Of a DNA stretch of 64,000 nt, positions 59,001 through 64,000 are shown one piece after another. The stretch's first letter is position 1. Every line of letters starts with the position of its first letter. Source of the DNA: Planococcus citri. Lineage: Eukaryota > Arthropoda > Insecta > Hemiptera > Pseudococcidae. The stretch covers positions 70,097,350-70,161,349 of the forward strand of contig NC_088680.1 of NCBI RefSeq assembly GCF_950023065.1, written 5' to 3'. The notes under the pieces are model-generated. The model was not told the origin of the DNA. It made no database searches and saw nothing but the letters and a program-made list of their open reading frames with translations. A program made the position numbers and the translations under genes.

Positions 59001-62000
59001 TAGAGATTAGTTTGCAGAATGAATTTCGACTCTCCATCTCAGTTTGAGTTTAAAAAATCTGCTGGAGGCTCCAGTAATTTTCAAAAAAGTCACTGGATAC
59101 TTTAAAATGACTTGAAATCCACCAGAAGTCGTCTTCAGAGGGTGTTAAAATTGGGGTGTAGAGTAAATTTCAGCTTTGCATCTCCATTTGATGAAATTTT
59201 GTGAAAATTTAAAATTTCAAAAATCTACTGGAGGCTCCAGTAATTTTCAAAAAAGTCACTGGATGCTTTAAAATGACTTGAAATCCACCAGAAGTCGTCT
59301 TCAGAGGGTGTTAAAATTGGGGTGTAGAGTAAATTTCAGCTTTCCATCTCCATTTGATGAAATTTTGTGAAAATTTAAAGTTTCAAAAATCTGCTGGAGG
59401 CTTCAGGAATTTTCAAAAAGTCGCTGGAGGCTCCAAAACGACTTGAAATTCACCTGCAGTACTTCTTAGCGTATTGAAATTAGTTTTTAGAATAAATTTT
59501 AGCTTTACAACTCCAATTTGATGGAATTTTGTGAGAATTTCGAGTTTAAAAAATTTGCTGGAGGCTCCAGAACTGCTCAAAACGGGTTGAAACCGTTTCC
59601 AATCGATTTGGCATTTCGAAAATAGGGTATATCCCAAATTTCCGCTTTCTTGGTCAATTTGGTAAAATTTTGATTTTTTCTCTCATTTTTGGCCAAAATG
59701 GGATTTTCAAAAATTCACCAAAAATCGAAAAACGCACTTTAGCACTTGAAGTTTAGACAAGTGATAAATTTTTGCATGATCTTTCGATCTACCTTTGTAT
59801 GGTTTGAAAAATTTCGTGCAAGTCCTGAGTTGAAACGCCAAATATGCAATTTCGGCTGACTGTCAATCAAAATGGCCGCCATTTTGTAAGTAAGGCCAAC
59901 TTTTTTTTGGGCAAGTTTGCTTCAAAATGTTCCTTAGGATGTCCCCTTTAAGAAAAAAGTTGTCCCGGAGGATCGGCTGGGGGGGGGGTGTGCAATTACT
60001 CCTATTGTCATATGCCGGACTATAAACAACCACACCCTTGTACACTAGTATATAAGCTTGTAGACTTTTGATCATCTTGTTCAATAGTGATTTAAGTCTG
60101 ATGATGAAGACTTGGTGTTTGAAAAGCGTTGCACTAATAAATAGTAAAAACTGAGAAGCAAGACTTATTTTTTCCTAATTTAACAACTTCTTGCTAAAAG
60201 GTTCCTTTTTACCTCTCAGATAAATTTGATATTCATCATGAGAAGTACCAATTCGTGAAATTATACCACTACCAGCATACTTTCACCCACAAAACCCCCT
60301 TTTCCCAAAAATTTGATGATTTACAGCAGTAATACCTACGTTAATTTTGGATATATTTTTCATGTTACTGCCCAATGTTGCAAGTTGTTGGAAGAATTTA
60401 TAAAAGTATAATAAAGTACAAGTAAGTATACGTTTCAGTGATACTATTCGTGAAATTTTTTTTTTGACCAGACCAGCTAACATACCCCAATCAGTAAGTA
60501 TACATAAAAAAATTGAGTAAAAGAAAAGTACTTATAGGTACCTTTATAGTTCAATTCTCTCTCACCAGTGCACCTAAACTTTAAAATGAATACGGGGTTA
60601 AAATCACTATAAAAAAAACTATCAAAAGATGTCAAGATTCATGAGCACAATGTATACCAACTGGATTACAGTAAAGGTACGCAATAATAACACAAAACCA
60701 GTTCATGCTAAGCACCTGCCACATTGCGTAAGTCCTGTAGCTGTAATACTCTCGATCAAGTCACTCAAAACATGCAAAACTGAATGTTTTGAACAGGGAT
60801 GGAAGAGCCTTGAATTCAGGGCTCCCGCTCTTGGCTCTGGCTCAGCTCCCCGCAAGTTTCAGCTCTGCCCACGCGAAACAGTACCAGTGGTATTTACCAA
60901 AGGATATTACCACTGGTACTTTCGTCAAGAACCACTGGTGACATTTCCACTGGTTACCACTGGTTACCAATGGTAATATCACCATTGGTAATGTCACCAT
61001 TTTTTGGATTGCGAATTGTTTTGAAAATATATTTACGGCAACCCGGGTATTGTTTTTCATTGCAGACCCTCCTATCACAAAGGATTCTTCCTAAAAAAAT
61101 TTAAAACGTTAAAAAAAATTTTATGCCTGAGGGAGGATTCGAACCCAGATCCCCTAGTTCTGTAGTCACCTGCCTTACCCATTGAGCCACTGGAGAAGTT
61201 GAAGTAATTATGTGTTTAAAGCGTTTATATGCGCTTTTCAGCATTCTGGACTTAATAAAAATTTCAAGTTAGATGATTTTACCAAATAAAAACTGCCTGT
61301 ACAGTGTACACGTAATTAAATTTTTCGAATATGAGGCCAAATTTTGAAGGTCGGTAGGTAATTTTTTTACTTCATTACAAAAAATCGCATGTGTTACATA
61401 AAAAAAATCACTTTAAAACATACAATTTTTTTTATTATCCTAAATTTTAAATTTGAAAGAAATTTCTTGAAGTATGATTAGGGGCTTTGTGAATATGCAT
61501 TTGATTTATTCCCTTTCTAAATTTTTCTGTTTCTCATTAATTACATTGGAAATATCCAGCATGATAAATACCAATATCACCAGACACCAGACTCGTAATG
61601 TATGGTAGACTAGTTAATACTTCACTGGTACCCACTGGTACCGAAAATCAGGGATCATGGAGGGAGGGGGGTCAGTGCCTCCACCTCCAGCTCCGGCTCC
61701 CAAATTTGAAAAAAAAATACCTCCAGCTCCGGAGCTTTTTTATAAGTACCTCCACCTCCACCTCCGGCTCCACTTGAAAAATTTCAAATACCTCTTGCAC
61801 CGGCTCCGGCTCCCAGAGCAAGGCCAAAAAAGGGTACCCTCCGGGGGGCTTCTGCCCTCCACCTCCGCCTCCGGAGGTCGTGGAGGGAGGGGGGGTTAGA
61901 GCCTTCCCCTCCGGCTATTTGAAAAAAAATACCTCCGGCTCCGGGTTTTTTTTGTAAGTGCCTCCACCTCCACCTCCGGCTCCCGGAGCAAGTCCAAAAA

Positions 62001-63375
62001 CAGGTACCCTCCGGGGGCTCCTACCCTCCACCTCCACTCCGCTCCGCGATCCCTGTTGAAAATCACCAGTGGAATAATAAGTGGTTTTTACCAGTGGCAT
62101 ATTTTCACCACTGGTACCAATGGTATCACCAATAGCAATACCACTGGTACCAGTGGTGAAAATATACGACTGGTAAAAACCACTTAGTATACCAGTGGTG
62201 ATTTTCGATACCAGTGGTACCAGTGAAGTACCACTGGTCTACCATACATTACCATTGGTGACCACTGGTACTGTTTCGCGTGGGTGGCTCGCTCTTGGCT
62301 CTTGGCACTTTTTCTTTACATGAGCTCTTTGGCTCCTTGCTCGCTCCTCAATTCTTTCCGACTCCGCTCTTTGACTCTCGACTCCCTCTTCCAATTTCTC
62401 GGCTCCCACTCCAGCTCTGGCTCTGGCTCTTGGCTCTTTAAATTAGAGTTCAAAATTCGTGAAAAACGATGAAAAAAAATGAAAATACACTGCATTTATT
62501 TTCATTTCATTTCTCAATGAGGAAAAAAACTTAGAAATTCTTCATTTTCTTCACAAATGTGAGTTAAAAGTTGAATTTTTGATAAAATTGTGCGCATTTT
62601 TCAACTTTTTTCTCTACTTTTAGGGAGCCAAAGAGCCTGAAAAATTTTGTGGGCTCCCACTCGGCTCTGGCTCTTTCCAGGTTAAAGACTCCTTATGATG
62701 ATGGCTCTCTTGAGTAAAATAAGGAGCTCTTTTGCAAGAGAGCTCGTGATGTTTTTCTGCACTTTCATTTATTTGGCTCTTGGCTCTGGCTCTAGCTCCT
62801 CAAAAAATCCGGCTCTTTCAGACTCTGGCTCCGGCTCGCTCCCGGCTCTTCCATCCCTGGTTTTGAACATTTCTCTAGACATGTTCCCAATATCATTTTT
62901 TGAATCTTTGACTTGGGTTTTTTCAATTTTTGGCGCCCTAACTTTTCTCCTGGACTGAATTAACATGCCCAATAGCAATGGCTATGCCAATTTCAATATT
63001 AATGTTGACCCATCCACATCGCTTACTTTTGGAACCCTCATGTCGAAGTGAATTCCGCCCTTGTTTTGGGCAAAGTGTTGATGCATTTTTTTGTATGATA
63101 CCCCGTATCTTGATTTCAACCCCCCCCCCCCCAGAATTGATGGGGCGGGTGGTCAAGTTATGCTACTGTACTCAAAATAAGAATTCTAACCATGGAAAAT
63201 TGTGATGTTCCTTTTTGTTTTTGTTTTCAGGGTAAGGGTAATTACACCATAAATACACAGACTCCATATAGAAAACTCCTTGAAATACGAAACGCTTCAG
63301 TTTTTCATTCTGGAATGTACTACTGCGTTTCAACAAAGGACGGCGATAATTACATGTGGATTTATCTCTTACCTG
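56088..63375 (+). CDS. Small secreted single-Ig-domain protein, gene 2 (3' end beyond window)
   Basis: Exons 56088-56148, 56779-56900 and 63231-63375 have the same order and phases as gene 1, covering the signal peptide (MMRNSYVLLMILTAYTAYSS) and the full Ig domain. The canonical Cys, Trp (VKWIR) and YYC are kept. Differences cluster in the exposed strands: IPED to IRYD, HAQ to NTQ, HAGT to HSGM, SENSMWIDL to GDNYMWIYL. Exon 3 has two extra codons at its start (GlyLys) made by a repeated GGTAAG. The last exon should lie to the right of the window. Intron 2 is 6.3 kb because of two foldback elements. Function is as unknown as for gene 1. Confidence 0.65.
57700..57981 (+). pseudogene. Probable Penelope-like element tail (GIY-YIG C-terminal end)
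   Basis: The reading KPSQLTIREAIAMKKNKTNL followed by a Thr/Ser-rich stop resembles the end of Penelope-type GIY-YIG endonucleases, where IREA-I-K-KP-LN is usual. The downstream piece after the inserted foldback element (60023-60160, with 'ctgatgatgaagacttggtg' and 'tttgaaaagcgttgcact') is like the 3' tail of such elements. Only the end of the element is present. Confidence 0.4.
58002..60022. mobile_element. GTCCGGC-family foldback element, complete copy, in intron 2 of Ig gene 2
   Basis: TA-flanked termini identical to those of the 48.5-kb copy. The two arms of about 1 kb are complementary, and the same internal blocks appear in the same order. It interrupts the Penelope-like remnant. Copies at 38.3, 48.5 and 58.0 kb differ by point changes and by the number of internal units. 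Confidence 0.9.
60868..62284. mobile_element. Inverted-repeat element rich in ACCACTGGTACC, inside a GGCTCTTGGCTC repeat
   Basis: CCCACGCGAAACAGTACCAG at the left is mirrored by CTGGTACTGTTTCGCGTGGG at the right. The arms contain many overlapping copies of CCACTGGTAnCAnTGG. The interior carries a tRNA-like segment (61124-61197) and two mirrored G/C-rich blocks with 'cctccacctccggctcc'. Both flanks are the same 'cgctcttggctctggctc' type simple repeat (60825-60850, and 62284-62440 with more at 62650-62850). Confidence 0.7.
61124..61197 (-). other. tRNA-like sequence (pseudogene or SINE head)
   Basis: On the minus strand, TGGCTCAATGGGTAAGGC fits an RNA polymerase III A box and GGTTCGAATCC is a perfect B box, spaced as in a tRNA. 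The acceptor ends do not pair (the 5' side ttctcca against ctcaggc) and the T stem is imperfect, so a working tRNA is unlikely. It could be a tRNA-derived SINE. Confidence 0.6.
62285..62870. repeat. GGCTCTTGGCTC-type simple repeats
   Basis: Irregular tandem copies of 'ctcttggctctggctc' at 62284-62440 and 62655-62850, separated by an AT-rich stretch (62450-62640). Related copies flank the inverted-repeat element at 60815-60850. No gene. Confidence 0.6.
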
Positions 63376-63454
63376 GTAAGGCTATAGAGTTGGACTGTAG
63401 AATGTAGAATGTAAAATATAAGGTAGAATAATGTATAGAATATTTATATCTTAT

Positions 63455-64000
63455 ATATTAAAATGATGTCGGTTTTTTTGTTCCCACGAGATCTCAGTGA
63501 GTAGGTAGTCAACCAATTTTCATAAAAGACCCCTCAATAGAAAGCTTGTGAAGTGTAGATTTGCAGGCCATTCTTAAAAGTTCGAAAAGTTTGGCCAAAA
63601 GCTCAAAAGGCTTGAGAAATCATTTTGGCCAATCACAACATAGCATTCGGCAATTATAATTCCCACAAGATCTCAATAAATACACACCCGATTTTCATAA
63701 AAGACCCCTCAATAGAAAGCTTGTGAAGAGTAGTTTTGCAGGGTATTCTAGAAAGTTTGGCCAAAAGCTCAAAAACCTCGAGAAATCATTTCAGCCAATC
63801 ACAACGCAGCATTTGGCGATTAGAATGATGTTGGTTTTTTTGTTCCCCTAAAGAGCTTTATGTTCCCCACTCCCCAGGAGACCTCAGTGTGTACTCAATC
63901 GATTTTCAAAAAAGACCCCTCAGTAGGAAGCTTGTGAAGTGTAGATATGCACTTATGCAGGGTATTATTGAAAGTTCAAAAAATTTGGCTAAATGTTCAA
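63455..64000. repeat. Tandem units of about 190 bases at the window edge
   Basis: The blocks 'ttcataaaagacccctcaat', 'agaaagcttgtgaag' and 'aaatcattt-ngccaatcaca' occur three times, at about 63516, 63692 and 63910, with 'atgatgtcggtttttttgttc' heading two of them. It probably belongs to a mobile element continuing beyond the window. Confidence 0.65.

Noticed and set aside
61124..61197. Functional tRNA gene
   Set aside because: The A and B boxes are good, but the acceptor stem and T stem do not pair, so it is listed as tRNA-like only.
61657..62100. Pro/Gly-rich frames in the 'cctccggctcc' block as a structural protein
   Set aside because: The composition follows from a CT-rich simple repeat present in mirrored form inside an inverted-repeat element.

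Overview
This is nuclear DNA of an animal, most likely an arthropod and plausibly a plant-sap-feeding hemipteran such as a mealybug or relative. That guess rests on conserved animal genes split by short (about 60-90 bp) GT-AG introns, AT-rich spacers, abundant palindromic DNA transposons without transposase, and LINE/Penelope-like debris. There are no bacterial operons, CRISPR arrays or viral genes. The species assignment is inference.

The left gene-rich part (1-9.1 kb) holds the start of a GLYAT-like acyltransferase gene (minus), a complete 15-exon ARMH3 gene (plus), a U1/matrin-type zinc-finger gene (plus) and a mitochondrial seryl-tRNA-synthetase-like gene (minus). The last two form a block of about 3.1 kb (5.95-9.07 kb) that is repeated almost perfectly, in the same orientation, at 26.06-29.2 kb. 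Both synthetase copies stay intact. The second zinc-finger copy has lost its original 5' end.

The stretch 9-22 kb is repeat territory. A degenerate element of a TA-flanked family (12.5-16.5 kb) carries two palindromic segments, at least one of which is a later insertion with a visible 6-bp target duplication. Next to it lies a single-exon orphan gene of 711 codons (16.66-18.79 kb). From 22.1 to 36.4 kb the DNA is gene-rich again: an unrecognised 10-exon gene with a tandemly duplicated exon, whose intron contains a broken copy of the 3' end of a nearby PLP decarboxylase gene; the second zinc-finger/synthetase block; a small membrane-protein gene; the full CSAD/ADC-like decarboxylase; UXT; and CCT7 (TCP-1 eta).

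The right part (36.4-64 kb) is dominated by long inverted-repeat elements. At 40.05-40.48 kb there is a frameshifted NOP56 pseudogene cut off by one of them. Two tandem copies of a gene for a small secreted Ig-domain protein follow: exons from 41.46 to 50.98 kb, and from 56.09 kb past 63.38 kb. Between the genes lies a minisatellite of about 1.9 kb (53.19-55.09 kb) whose units are self-complementary. Each Ig gene would be only a few kb without the palindromic elements in its introns.

The most interesting signals are: the foldback element family with termini GTCCGGCATATGAC, flanked by TA and filled with recurring GGAGGCTCC-type motifs; the duplicated synthetase/zinc-finger block; the secreted Ig-domain pair; the 711-aa orphan; and the hairpin-unit minisatellite. 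I ran no searches. Exon borders were read by eye from splice signals and reading-frame continuity.
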